A stretch of 64,000 nucleotides of DNA from Pseudomonas cavernae. Lineage in GTDB: Bacteria > Pseudomonadota > Gammaproteobacteria > Pseudomonadales > Pseudomonadaceae. Under the pieces are notes generated by a model. That model saw only the letters and a program-made list of their open reading frames with translations, ran no database searches and had not been told where the DNA came from. Of the stretch, positions 24,400-32,933 are shown in pieces. A program made the position numbers and the translations under genes. Each line of letters opens with the position of its first letter. The first letter of the stretch is position 1. The DNA lies in assembly GCF_003595175.1 (NCBI RefSeq), contig NZ_CP032419.1:2294001-2358000 (forward strand). Direction: 5' to 3'.

Positions 24400-24790
24400 A
24401 TTCATTGTAAATTTGGCAAGACAGAGTAGGGGAATGCTGCCGAAGGGGGGCTGTATCCAGCTGCGGGTAATGCGAAGGAGTGCACAGTTACGTTGCCGGG
24501 GGAACTAGTTAGTTGCTGCACCCCAGACGTTTCGCTGGGTACAGCGAGCAACACCTGATCAAAGCCAAATCAGAGCAGATATCCGTCGATGTTGCGGTTT
24601 GATCTTATTGTTTGGCATTTCTGGCCAACTTGACAGTTCGCAAATTGCATGGTGGCACTTTGCAGGTGCCGAGAAAAAGTTAGAAATCTTGTTTAGCGCG
24701 ACTCGCGATAACTAAATCCTTCTACTACTTTCAAAAAGGTCCATGTGTACGCACTACGACTCGCATCGCATCTAACTGGGGACTTTACGG
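24400..24790. other. oprF upstream region
   Basis: About 390 bp with no gene. A TTGACA hexamer occurs at about 24630 but no good -10 at the right distance, and I could not confirm a SigX-type promoter. In P. aeruginosa the sigX gene lies immediately upstream of oprF; it is absent here. Confidence 0.5.
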
Positions 24791-25822
24791 ATGAAATTGA
24801 AAAACACCTTAGGCGTTGTCATTGGTTCACTGATCGGAAGTCTTTCGCTCAGCGCGCTGGCCCAAGGCCAAGGTGCTGTAGAAGCTGAGGTTTTCGGGAA
24901 GCGTTATTTCACTGACAGCACCCGCAATATGGACGACGGCAATCTGTTCGGTGGTTCTCTTGGCTACTTCCTGACCGAGGACCTCGAGCTGGCGCTGTCA
25001 TATGGCGAATACCACGACCTGAATGGGGATTCCCCCGGTAACAAGGATATCAAGGGCAGCGCTGCTGGCCTGGATGCGATCTACCACTTCGGCGAACCTG
25101 GTCCGGGTCTGCGTCCGTATGTGTCTGTTGGTGCAGCGCACCAGTCGATCAGCAATACCTTCACCAGCGGCCGCGACCACACCACGCAGGCCGATCTCGG
25201 CGCGGGCTTGAAGTACTACTTCACCGAGAACTTCTTCGCCCGCACGGGTGTGGACTACCTCTACAACTTCGACCGTGGTGATTCCGAGTGGATGGCCGGC
25301 GTTGGCGTCGGCGTTAACTTCGGCGGCACCAAGCCGATGCCGCCAGCTGCTCCGGTGGCCGAAGTGTGCGCCGACAGCGACAACGATGGCGTGTGCGACA
25401 ACGTCGACAAGTGCCCGGATACCCCGGCCAACGTCACCGTTGACGCCGATGGTTGCCCGGCTGCGGCCGAGGCCGTGCGGGTCGAGCTGGACGTGAAGTT
25501 CGACTTCGACAAGTCCAAGGTGAAAGAGGAAAGCTACGGCGACATCAAGAACCTGGCTGACTTCATGACCCAGTACCCGTCGACCACCACCACCGTGGAA
25601 GGTCATACCGACTCCGTCGGTACCGACGCGTACAACCAGAAGCTGTCCGAGCGCCGTGCCAGCGCGGTTAAAGACGTGCTGGTCAACCAGTACGGTGTCG
25701 GCGGCGAGCGCATCGAATCGGTCGGCTACGGCGAGTCCCGCCCGGTGGCGGATAACGCCACCTCGGAAGGCCGCGCCGTCAACCGCCGGGTGGAAGCCGA
25801 AGTGGAAGCCCAGCCCAAGTAA
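24791..25822 (+). CDS. oprF: outer-membrane porin OprF
   Basis: OprF is the major structural porin of Pseudomonas, with an N-terminal eight-stranded barrel and a C-terminal peptidoglycan-binding OmpA domain. This 343-residue copy has a signal peptide (SLIGSLSLSALAQG), barrel strands to about residue 178, a Pro-rich linker and the four-Cys calcium-type repeat CADSDNDGVCDNVDKCPD then DADGC. The OmpA_C domain follows with the motifs VEGHTDSVGTDAYNQKLSER and RASAVKDVL, ending EVEAQPK. It is a strong genus marker. Confidence 0.98.
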   Translation: MKLKNTLGVVIGSLIGSLSLSALAQGQGAVEAEVFGKRYFTDSTRNMDDGNLFGGSLGYFLTEDLELALSYGEYHDLNGDSPGNKDIKGSAAGLDAIYHFGEPGPGLRPYVSVGAAHQSISNTFTSGRDHTTQADLGAGLKYYFTENFFARTGVDYLYNFDRGDSEWMAGVGVGVNFGGTKPMPPAAPVAEVCADSDNDGVCDNVDKCPDTPANVTVDADGCPAAAEAVRVELDVKFDFDKSKVKEESYGDIKNLADFMTQYPSTTTTVEGHTDSVGTDAYNQKLSERRASAVKDVLVNQYGVGGERIESVGYGESRPVADNATSEGRAVNRRVEAEVEAQPK

Positions 25823-25846
25823 TTGGACTGAGTTTCACGGCAGGAG

Positions 25847-25872
25847 AAACCCGGCTTCGGCCGGGTTTTTCT
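25847..25872 (+). terminator. oprF terminator
   Basis: AACCCGGC-TTCG-GCCGGGTT with a UUCG tetraloop, followed by T residues, 25 bp after the oprF stop. Confidence 0.9.
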
Positions 25873-25985
25873 TTGCCTGAAAATTCTGCCCTGTCGCTGA
25901 CAGGATGCGGCTGTTGTAGGGGCGAGCTCTGCTCGCGAACATTGGTAGCTCAAAAGCTTCACGAGCAGCGCTCACTCTTGCAGGC

Positions 25986-26013
25986 AAAAAAAACCGGCCT
26001 GGTGCGGCCGGTT
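25986..26013 (-). terminator. cobA operon terminator
   Basis: AACCGGCC...GGCCGGTT with an eight-base A run on the plus strand (T run in the minus-strand transcript), 25 bp past the cobA stop. It ends the nirB-nirD-nitrate reductase-cobA operon. Confidence 0.88.
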
Positions 26014-26037
26014 GAGGTGCTCCACAGGAGAAAGGGT

Positions 26038-26775
26038 TCAGGCGCTTTGCGCCAGTGCCAGGTGCTGCGCGGCCTCTGCCACCTCGCCGATCACCAGGAT
26101 CGCCGGGCTTTTCAGTTGGAAGGCGGCGGCATCGCCGAGCATTCGCTGCAGGCTGCTGCGACATTCGCGCTGCTCGGGCAACGAGGCGTTCTCTATCATT
26201 GCCACCGGCATGTCGGCGCGCATCCCGCCGGTCAGCAGACTGTCGCGCACCTCACCGAGCTTGGCCACGCCCATGTACACCACCAGGGTGGTGCCGCCCT
26301 GGGCCAGGGCCTGCCAGTTCAGGCTGCTGTCGTCCTGGGTATGGGCGGTGACCAAGGTCACGCCACGGGCCACGCCGCGCAGGGTCAGGGGAATGCCGCA
26401 GTTGGTGGCGCCGGCCAGGCCGGCGGTGATGCCGTTGACCATCTCCACCTCGATGCCGTGCTCGGCCAGCCAGTCGGCTTCCTCGCTGCCGCGGCCGAAG
26501 ATGCACGGATCGCCACCCTTCAGGCGCACCACGCACTTGCCCTGGCGGGCGTAGCGCAGCATCAGGCGATGGATGAACGCCTGCGGGGTGGAACGGCAGC
26601 CGCCGCGCTTGCCGACCGGCACGATGCGCGCGGATGGGCAGTGTTCCAGCACGGCCGGATTGACCAGGTCGTCGATCATCACCACCTCGGCTTGGTTCAG
26701 CGCCTTTACCGCCTTGAGGGTCAGCAGTTCCGGGTCACCGGGGCCGGCACCGACCAGCCAGACTTTTGCATTCAT
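26038..26775 (-). CDS. cobA: uroporphyrinogen-III C-methyltransferase
   Basis: The enzyme adds two SAM-derived methyl groups to uroporphyrinogen III to give precorrin-2, the branch-point precursor of siroheme and cobalamin. This 245-residue single-domain form shows KVWLVGAGPGDPELLTLKAV at the start, the GKRGG region, VVRLKGGDPCIFGRG (about 83-97) and GITAGLAG. It is the last gene of the nitrite/nitrate reductase operon, where it makes the siroheme that NirB needs. The ATG at 26775 follows CGAGGAG. Confidence 0.96.
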   Translation of the reverse strand: MNAKVWLVGAGPGDPELLTLKAVKALNQAEVVMIDDLVNPAVLEHCPSARIVPVGKRGGCRSTPQAFIHRLMLRYARQGKCVVRLKGGDPCIFGRGSEEADWLAEHGIEVEMVNGITAGLAGATNCGIPLTLRGVARGVTLVTAHTQDDSSLNWQALAQGGTTLVVYMGVAKLGEVRDSLLTGGMRADMPVAMIENASLPEQRECRSSLQRMLGDAAAFQLKSPAILVIGEVAEAAQHLALAQSA

Positions 26776-26789
26776 AGCGACATCTCCTC

Positions 26790-26863
26790 GTAGGGTGGGC
26801 AACCGCGAAGCGTTGCCCACCGACTGGTTCTGGTGGAAAACGCTGCGCGGTTTTCCACCCTAC
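26790..26863. repeat. double-hairpin intergenic repeat (family 1)
   Basis: GTAGGGTGGGC...CCACCCTAC with two internal hairpins, between the nitrate reductase gene and cobA. It is the same family as 20999-21067. Confidence 0.6.
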
Positions 26864-26872
26864 GTTTGTTGT

Positions 26873-29590
26873 TCAGGCGGTTATTGCCACCGGCTGTTGC
26901 GCCAGCAGTCGTTTGATTTCCGGGACGCAGGAGCCGCAGCTGGTGCCGCATTTGAGCTCCTGTTTCAGACCGTTGAGGTCGAGGCCGCGGGCGATGCCGG
27001 CGCACACTGCGCTCTCGCTGACGTTCAGGCAGTTGCACAGGGTCTTGCCGGCCTTCTGTCCGCTCGCCGAACCGGGCGGGGTGGACAGCGGCGCGAGCAG
27101 CCAGCGGCGCAGTTCGGCATCGGTCTTGCCTTCGCTCCACAGGCCTTTCAGCCAGTCGCGGGCGGCGGTTTCGCCGGCCAGGCGGATCGCGGTGATGCGT
27201 CCGTCCTCGATGCGCACGCGCTTGCCGACGGTACGCCGCGGGTCGTCATAGGCCAGCACCGGACCTTCATCGACGCCGAGCAGCACATCGATTCTGGCCA
27301 GCAGCTCGGCTTCCGGTGCCACCGCGCTGGCCGCCTTGATCAGCAGGGCGGGGCGTTCGCGGCCGGTGAGGGTCAGACTGGCGTAGGCGAAGTCGTCGAA
27401 CAACGGGCGCAGGGCGCTGAAACGCTGCTGCACGTCACCCTCGACCAGGGCGAACAGCTGCCAGGGCAGTTCGACCTTCTCCACTTCGACGCCGGCGTGC
27501 TTGAGTTCCGGCTGTTTGGACAGCGGATCGAACGCCGGCAGGGTCAGCACGTTGGTGCCCAGGCCCTTGAGGAAGCGGTTGCCCCAGTGCATCGGCAGGT
27601 AAGCCTGACCGGAACGTACGGCCTCGTCGGCCTGCACCGGGACGATCAGACTGCCGCGCCGACTGCGGACCTTGACCAGCTCGCCGGCCTGCAAGCGACG
27701 GCGGCGCAGTTCGTCCGGGTGCAGGCTGAGTGCGGCTTCCTCGACATGGCCGAACAGCCGCGCGGCGGTGCCGGTGCGGCTCATGCCGTGCCACTGGTCG
27801 CGCAGGCGGCCGGTGTTGAGGGTCAGCGGGAAGCGCGCCTCACGCTTTTCCTTCGGTGCACGGTAGGGATCGGCGTGGAAGCGCGCGCGGCCATTGTCGG
27901 TGGGGAAGCGGCCATCGGCATAGAGACGCGGCGTGCCAGTCGCGGCACCGGCTGGGAACGGCCATTGCTGCGGCCCTTGATTATCGAGAATGGCGTAGCT
28001 CAGGCCGGATAGGTCGAGATCGCGCTCATTGGTGAGCTGCTTGTATTCCTCGAACAAGGCTTCGGGATTTTCGAAGGCGAACAGGCTGGGCAGGCCCGGA
28101 CGCAGGCGTTGTTCCAGGCGGCGGGCGAAGTCGCTGGTGATCGCCCAGTCCGGCCGCGCCTCGGCGGGCGCCGGCACGGCGCGGCGTACATGGCTGATGC
28201 GCCGCTCGGAGTTGGTCACCGTGCCTTCCTTCTCGCCCCAACTGGCGGCGGGCAGCAGCAGGTCGGCGTAGTGGCAGGTCTCGGTGGTGAAGAAGGCTTC
28301 CTGGACCACCACGAACGGGCAGGCGGCCAACGCTTCGTGCACCTTGTTCTGATCCGGCAGCGACTGCGCGGGGTTGGTGCAGGCGATCCACAGCGCCTTG
28401 ATCTTGCCGTCGCGCACTGCGTCGAACAGTTCGATGGCGGTCAGGCCGGTGTTGTGTGGCAGCGCGTCGACGCCCCAGTAGCCGGCAACTTCAGCACGGT
28501 GCTCGGCATTCGCCGCCTCGCGATGGCCCGGCAGCAGGTTGCTCAGGCTGCCGGTCTCGCGGCCGCCCATGGCGTTGGGCTGGCCGGTGAGCGAGAAGGG
28601 GCCGGCGCCGGGGCGGCCGATCTGTCCGGTGGCCAGGTGCAGGTTGATCAGCGCGCTGTTCTTGGCGCTGCCGGCGCTGGACTGGTTCAAACCCATGCAC
28701 CACAGCGAGAGGAAACTCGGCGCCTTGCCGATCATCTCGGCGCAGGCCTGCAGGTTGTCCACGGAAATCCCGCAGATATCCGCCACCGCGGCCGGGCTGT
28801 AGTCGCGCACCAGCTTCTTCAGTTCGTCGAAGCCTTCGGTGTGGTTATCGATATAGCGGCGGTCGATCCAGCCTTCCCACAGCAGGATGTGCAGGATGCC
28901 GTGGAACAGCGCCACGTCGGTGCCTGGCAGGATCGCCAGGTGCAGGTCGGCCAGTTCGCAGGTGTCGGTACGCCGAGGATCGACGACGATGATCTTCATG
29001 TCCGGGCGCTTGTCCTTGGCTTCCTCCAGGCGACGGAACAGCACCGGGTGGGCGTAGGCCATGTTGCTGCCGGCGATCAGCAGGCAGTCACTCTGCTCGA
29101 TGTCTTCGTAGGAGCAGGGCGGGGCGTCGGCGCCGAGGCTGCGCTTGTAGCCGACCACTGCCGAGGACATGCACAGCCGCGAGTTGCTGTCGATATTGTT
29201 GGTGCCGACCAGCGCGCGGGCCAGCTTGTTGAAGGCGTAGTAGTCCTCGGTCAGCAGCTGCCCGGAAATGTAGAACGCCACGCTGTCCGGACCGTGGGCG
29301 CGGATGGTTTCGGCGAACTGATTGGCAGCGTGCTCCAGGGCGCTGTTCCAGTCGGTGCGGCTGCGGGCCAGACCCTTGCCGAGGCGCAGTTCGGGGTACA
29401 GGCCGCGGGCGTCGAGGTCGCCGGTCAGGTGCAGGGTCGAGCCTTTGCTGCACAGCTTGCCGAAATTCGCCGGGTGGCTGGGATCGCCCTGGACGCCGAG
29501 GATCTTCTCGCCGTCGTGCTCGATCAGCACGCCGCAGCCGACGCCGCAGTAGCAGCAGGTCGAGGCGGTGATTTGACTGGGAGTAGGCAT
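26873..29590 (-). CDS. assimilatory nitrate reductase, molybdopterin catalytic subunit
   Basis: This cytoplasmic enzyme reduces nitrate to nitrite for assimilation. The 905-residue protein has an N-terminal [4Fe-4S] motif CCYCGVGCGV...KLCSKG (about residues 12-50) and the Mo-bis-MGD domains (SNMAYAHPVLFRRLEEAK, LTGQPNAMGGRETG). It has a molydopterin-dinucleotide-binding domain with LNTGRLRDQWHGMSRTG, and a C-terminal BFD-like [2Fe-2S] domain CNCLNVSESAVCAGIA...CGTSCGSC. Fusion of the BFD domain is usual for NasA-type enzymes that accept electrons without a separate subunit. In P. aeruginosa this is PA1779. Spacing to nirD is 104 bp and includes a repeat. Confidence 0.95.
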   Translation of the reverse strand: MPTPSQITASTCCYCGVGCGVLIEHDGEKILGVQGDPSHPANFGKLCSKGSTLHLTGDLDARGLYPELRLGKGLARSRTDWNSALEHAANQFAETIRAHGPDSVAFYISGQLLTEDYYAFNKLARALVGTNNIDSNSRLCMSSAVVGYKRSLGADAPPCSYEDIEQSDCLLIAGSNMAYAHPVLFRRLEEAKDKRPDMKIIVVDPRRTDTCELADLHLAILPGTDVALFHGILHILLWEGWIDRRYIDNHTEGFDELKKLVRDYSPAAVADICGISVDNLQACAEMIGKAPSFLSLWCMGLNQSSAGSAKNSALINLHLATGQIGRPGAGPFSLTGQPNAMGGRETGSLSNLLPGHREAANAEHRAEVAGYWGVDALPHNTGLTAIELFDAVRDGKIKALWIACTNPAQSLPDQNKVHEALAACPFVVVQEAFFTTETCHYADLLLPAASWGEKEGTVTNSERRISHVRRAVPAPAEARPDWAITSDFARRLEQRLRPGLPSLFAFENPEALFEEYKQLTNERDLDLSGLSYAILDNQGPQQWPFPAGAATGTPRLYADGRFPTDNGRARFHADPYRAPKEKREARFPLTLNTGRLRDQWHGMSRTGTAARLFGHVEEAALSLHPDELRRRRLQAGELVKVRSRRGSLIVPVQADEAVRSGQAYLPMHWGNRFLKGLGTNVLTLPAFDPLSKQPELKHAGVEVEKVELPWQLFALVEGDVQQRFSALRPLFDDFAYASLTLTGRERPALLIKAASAVAPEAELLARIDVLLGVDEGPVLAYDDPRRTVGKRVRIEDGRITAIRLAGETAARDWLKGLWSEGKTDAELRRWLLAPLSTPPGSASGQKAGKTLCNCLNVSESAVCAGIARGLDLNGLKQELKCGTSCGSCVPEIKRLLAQQPVAITA

Positions 29591-29611
29591 GGCACGGGGT
29601 TCCTGCGGTTC

Positions 29612-29690
29612 GTAGGGTGGACAACGCTGCGCTTGTCCACCGGGACGACGGTGATAGCGGTGGAAAAGCCTGCGGCGTTTTCCACCCTAG
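29612..29690. repeat. double-hairpin intergenic repeat (family 1)
   Basis: GTAGGGTGGACAA...CCACCCTAG, two hairpins, between nirD and the nitrate reductase gene within one operon. Confidence 0.6.
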
Positions 29691-29694
29691 GGTG

Positions 29695-30021
29695 CTAGGC
29701 GCACTGCGCGGCGGCTTTCACCGCCAGCAGCACGCGGCCATTGGCTACCTTCACCTGATGGCGATGGGCGCAGCCGACGTCCGGGGCCACGGCGTCGCCG
29801 GAGGCCAGTTCGATCTGCCAGTTGTGCAGCGGGCAGGCCACGCGCTTGCCGTAGATCAGCCCCTGGGACAGCGGCCCGCCCTTGTGCGGGCAGCGGTCGT
29901 CGAGGGCGAACACTTCGTCGTCCGAGGTGCGGAAGATGGCGATATCGCCCTTGGGGCCATCGACGATGCGCGAGCCGAGCGGGTTGATTTCGTCGAGGGC
30001 GCAGATATCCAGCCAGGTCAT
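29695..30021 (-). CDS. nirD: nitrite reductase (NADH) small subunit
   Basis: This 108-residue Rieske-fold protein is the small subunit of the assimilatory NADH nitrite reductase. It keeps the iron-sulfur ligands CPHKGGPL and CPLHNWQI (about residues 41-46 and 59-64) that some NirD proteins lack. The ATG at 30021 gives the conserved start MTWLDICALDEI. It follows nirB by 96 bp, and a CCCTCTCCC-type repeat fills the gap. Confidence 0.95.
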   Translation of the reverse strand: MTWLDICALDEINPLGSRIVDGPKGDIAIFRTSDDEVFALDDRCPHKGGPLSQGLIYGKRVACPLHNWQIELASGDAVAPDVGCAHRHQVKVANGRVLLAVKAAAQCA

Positions 30022-30053
30022 GTGTGTGTCTCCAAATCCGAGGGGCCGGTTTT

Positions 30054-30111
30054 CCCTCTCCCCTGGCCCCTCTCCCATGAATGGGCGAGGGGAGATGCTT
30101 ATGGGAGAGGG
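30054..30111. repeat. CCCTCTCCC hairpin repeat
   Basis: CCCTCTCCCC...GGGAGAGGG arms enclose a second hairpin (CCCCTCTCCCAT...ATGGGCGAGGGG region), between nirB and nirD. Related to 20904-20924. It could cause partial termination or mRNA processing within the operon. Confidence 0.5.
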
Positions 30112-30117
30112 CGCTTC

Positions 30118-32568
30118 TTAGGCGGTTTCCAGTTGCTTGACCGCAATCCGGTCGAATTCCTTCTTCAGCACCGGCGTCTCGATGCGCTCCTTCCATGGGT
30201 CCTGCTCGAACGACAGCGCGTACTGCAGGCGATCGTTGAGTGCCTTGCGGTTGTCGGCGTCTTCCAGCACGGCCTTCTTGATGTGCTCCATGCCGACGCG
30301 CTGCATGTAGTGCACGGTACGTTCCAGGTAGAAAGCTTCCTCGCGGTACAGTTGGAGGAAGGCGCCGTTGTATTCGCGCACTTCCTCGGCGGTCTTGACC
30401 TTGACGAAGAACTCGGCGACTTCGGTTTTGATGCCGCCGTTGCCGCCGATGTACATCTCCCAACCGGAATCCACACCAATGATGCCGACGTCCTTGATGC
30501 CGGCCTCGGCGCAGTTGCGCGGGCAGCCGGAGACTGCGAGCTTGACCTTGTGCGGCGACCACATGTTGAACAGGTCGTGCTCCAGGTCGATGCCCAGCTG
30601 GGTCGAGTTCTGCGTGCCGAAGCGGCAGAACTCGCTGCCGACGCAGGTCTTAACCGTGCGGATGGACTTGCCGTAGGCGTGGCCGGAGGGCATGTCGAGG
30701 TCCTTCCAGACGCCCGGCAGGTCTTCCTTCTTGATTCCCAAGAGGTCGATGCGCTGACCGCCGGTGACCTTGACCATTGGCACGTTGTACTTATCGGCGA
30801 CGTCGGCGATGCGCCGCAATTCGGACGGGTTGGTCACGCCGCCCCACATGCGCGGCACTACCGAGTAGGTGCCATCTTTCTGGATGTTGGCGTGGGCGCG
30901 TTCGTTGATCAGGCGCGACTGCGGGTCGTCCTTGGCTTCGCCCGGCCAGGTGGAGATCAGGTAGTAGTTCAGCGCCGGCCGGCAGGTGGCGCAGCCGTTC
31001 GGCGTGCTCCAGTCCATGAAGCGCATGGCCTCGGCCATCGTGATCAGATGGTGGTCGCGGATGGCCTTGCGCACCTGGCCGTGGTTCAGCTCGCTGCAAC
31101 CGCAGATGGCTTTTTCGCTCTTCGGCTTCACATCCGCGGCGCCGCCGACCGTGCTGATCAGGATCTGCTCGACCAGCCCGGCGCAGGAACCGCAGGAGCT
31201 GGCGGCCTTGGTGTGCTTCTTCACCTCGTCGACGGAAAACAGGCCGTTGTCGCGGATCGCCTTGACGATGGTGCCCTTGCACACGCCGTTGCAGCCGCAG
31301 ACTTCGGCGGTGTCCGGCATGCTCGCGGCGCTGCTCTGGCCCTGATGGCCGACGTCGCCGAGGGCGCTTTCGCCGAACATCAGGTGGTCGCGGATCTGGC
31401 TGATGTTGGCGTTCTCGCGCACCTGGCGGAAGTACCAGCCGCCGTCGGCGGTGTCGCCGTACAGGCAGGCACCGACCAGCACGTCGTCCTTGATCACCAG
31501 CTTCTTGTACACGCCGCCGATCGGGTCGGAGAGGGTGATGGTCTCGGTGCCGTCACCGCCCATGAAGTCGCCGGCGGAGAACAGGTCGATGCCGGTGACC
31601 TTGAGCTTGGTCGAGGTCACCGAGCCCTTGTAGCTGGCGAAGCCGAACTGGGCCAGGTGGTTGGCGCACACCTTGGCCTGGTCGAACAGCGGCGCCACCA
31701 GGCCATAGGCGATGCCGCGGTGGTTGGCGCACTCGCCGATGGCATAGATGCGCGGGTCGTAGGTCTGCATCGTGTCGTTGACCAGGATGCCGCGGTTGCA
31801 CGGAATCCCGGATTGCTCCGCCAGTTCGGTGTTCGGGCGGATGCCGGCGGCCATTACCACCAGATCGGCGGGGATCACGTCGCCGCCCTTGAACTGCACG
31901 GCGCAGACGCGGCCGTCGCCGTTGTCCATCAGCTCTTCGGTCTGCTCGTTGAGACGGAAGTGGATGCCGCGCGACTCCAGCGCACTTTGCAGCAGCTTGC
32001 CGGCGGTCTTGTCGAGTTGACGCTCGAGCAGCCAGTCGGACAGGTGCACCACGGTCACTTGCATGCCGCGCTGCTTGAGGCCGTTGGCGGCTTCCAGGCC
32101 GAGCAGGCCGCCGCCGATCACCACTGCGTGGCTATGGGTCTTGGCGGTTTCCATCATCATCTGGGTGTCGGCGATGTCGCGGTAGCCGATCACGCCTTCC
32201 AGCCTGTTGCCCGGCACCGGCAGGATGAACGGGTTGGAGCCGGTGGCGATCAGCAGGCGGTCGTACTCGGCCTCGCTGCCGTCCTCGGCGATGACCTTGC
32301 GCGCCTTGCGGTCGATCTTCACCACCTTGCGGCCGAGCAGCAGCTTGATGCCATTGTCCGCATACCAGTTGAGGTCGTTGAGCACGATCTCCTCGAAGGT
32401 CTGCTCGCCGGCCAATACCGGCGACAGCAGGATGCGGTTGTAGTTCGGGTGCGGTTCGGCGCCGAACACGGTGATGTCGTACAGATCGGGGCTGAGCTTG
32501 AGCAGTTCTTCCAGGGTGCGAACCCCGGCCATGCCATTGCCGACCATGACCAACTTGAGTTTTTTCAT
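30118..32568 (-). CDS. nirB: nitrite reductase (NADH) large subunit
   Basis: This siroheme enzyme reduces nitrite to ammonium with NADH. The 816-residue protein shows an N-terminal FAD domain (MVGNGMAGVRTLEELL), the NAD-binding motif VVIGGGLLGLEAANGL (about 148-163) and a BFD [2Fe-2S] domain (CGCNGVCKGTIV...SSCGSCAGLV), with a second BFD-like stretch (CGCSELNHGQV). The sulfite/nitrite reductase half carries the siroheme-[4Fe-4S] ligands TCVGSEFCRFGTQ and CPRNCAEAG (about 640-690). It is first in the nirB-nirD-nitrate reductase-cobA operon, preceded by a sigma-54 promoter and an ANTAR-type attenuator leader. Confidence 0.97.
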   Translation of the reverse strand: MKKLKLVMVGNGMAGVRTLEELLKLSPDLYDITVFGAEPHPNYNRILLSPVLAGEQTFEEIVLNDLNWYADNGIKLLLGRKVVKIDRKARKVIAEDGSEAEYDRLLIATGSNPFILPVPGNRLEGVIGYRDIADTQMMMETAKTHSHAVVIGGGLLGLEAANGLKQRGMQVTVVHLSDWLLERQLDKTAGKLLQSALESRGIHFRLNEQTEELMDNGDGRVCAVQFKGGDVIPADLVVMAAGIRPNTELAEQSGIPCNRGILVNDTMQTYDPRIYAIGECANHRGIAYGLVAPLFDQAKVCANHLAQFGFASYKGSVTSTKLKVTGIDLFSAGDFMGGDGTETITLSDPIGGVYKKLVIKDDVLVGACLYGDTADGGWYFRQVRENANISQIRDHLMFGESALGDVGHQGQSSAASMPDTAEVCGCNGVCKGTIVKAIRDNGLFSVDEVKKHTKAASSCGSCAGLVEQILISTVGGAADVKPKSEKAICGCSELNHGQVRKAIRDHHLITMAEAMRFMDWSTPNGCATCRPALNYYLISTWPGEAKDDPQSRLINERAHANIQKDGTYSVVPRMWGGVTNPSELRRIADVADKYNVPMVKVTGGQRIDLLGIKKEDLPGVWKDLDMPSGHAYGKSIRTVKTCVGSEFCRFGTQNSTQLGIDLEHDLFNMWSPHKVKLAVSGCPRNCAEAGIKDVGIIGVDSGWEMYIGGNGGIKTEVAEFFVKVKTAEEVREYNGAFLQLYREEAFYLERTVHYMQRVGMEHIKKAVLEDADNRKALNDRLQYALSFEQDPWKERIETPVLKKEFDRIAVKQLETA

Positions 32569-32603
32569 GCGCGATCTCCGGCATAAAAATCACGGAAAAC
32601 AAA

Positions 32604-32640
32604 AAAGGCGTCCCGCCGGTTACCCAGCGAGGACGCCTTT
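32604..32640 (-). terminator. attenuator terminator in the nirB leader
   Basis: In the minus-strand transcript AAAGGCGTCC pairs with GGACGCCTTT and is followed by TTTTGTTTT, 36 bp upstream of the nirB start. Its 5' arm shares GTCC and the AAAGGC loop with the last ANTAR-type hairpin (32631-32644), so the two folds exclude each other. Confidence 0.85.
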
Positions 32641-32686
32641 GTCCAATCCCGTTCTGTCGGGAAGTGCCCCCTCGCCGTTGAGAGGG
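32631..32686 (-). promoter_or_regulatory. NasT (ANTAR)-responsive antiterminator leader of nirB
   Basis: Three hairpins follow one another in the transcript, each with a six-base loop having A at position 1 and G at position 4: AACGGC (stem CCCTCTC/GAGGGGG, 32667-32686), ACAGAA (stem TCCCG/CGGGA, 32647-32662) and AAAGGC (stem GGAC/GTCC, 32631-32644). This is the known recognition signature of ANTAR proteins such as NasT, which normally bind a pair of such hairpins. The third hairpin overlaps the terminator arm. NasT-dependent antitermination of the nirBD operon is established in P. aeruginosa; the third loop is an observation here. Confidence 0.82.
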
Positions 32687-32714
32687 ACGCTTTATGTGAT
32701 TGTCGAAGTCGTTA

Positions 32715-32731
32715 TTGCAGGGCGCGTGCCA
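32715..32731 (-). promoter_or_regulatory. sigma-54 promoter of the nirB operon
   Basis: TGGCACGCGCCCTGCA on the minus strand matches the -24/-12 consensus TGGCACG-N4-TTGCA with GG and GC exactly 10 bases apart. Transcription would begin near 32704, about 18 bases before the first leader hairpin. It implies NtrC control by nitrogen status. Confidence 0.8.
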
Positions 32732-32864
32732 AGTCGAGCGAACGCCGGTTTTCCATGAGCTGGACGGGTTTCTCGGGGCGCTGGAGGGAAAAGTCGCACC
32801 GCTTTAAAGCGGGTTGGCGCCGTTGTGGTGCGCGGCTGCGCCGGGGTAGGGCGTTTGGCCAATC

Positions 32865-32933
32865 GGATGGGTTAGCCATAGGCGATACCCATCGCCGCGA
32901 TTGATGGGTATCGCTTCGCTCAACCCATCCTAC
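32865..32933. repeat. double-hairpin intergenic repeat (family 2)
   Basis: GGATGGGTTAG...CAACCCATCCTAC with an inner GATACCCATC...GATGGGTATC hairpin. A second member is at 38249-38319. It overlaps the last codons of the auxiliary lipoprotein gene. The rest of 32732-32864 holds no gene. Confidence 0.6.

Noticed and set aside
24600..24790. SigX or sigma-70 promoter for oprF
   Set aside because: A TTGACA at about 24630 lacks a good -10 at 16-18 bp, and GGAAC-type ECF motifs lack a matching -10. I could not support any specific promoter.
29617..32586. A 989-codon open frame on the plus strand antisense to nirB and nirD
   Set aside because: It has no recognisable domain, no start signal, and mirrors the codon bias of the GC-rich nirB and nirD genes, which have full domain support on the other strand.
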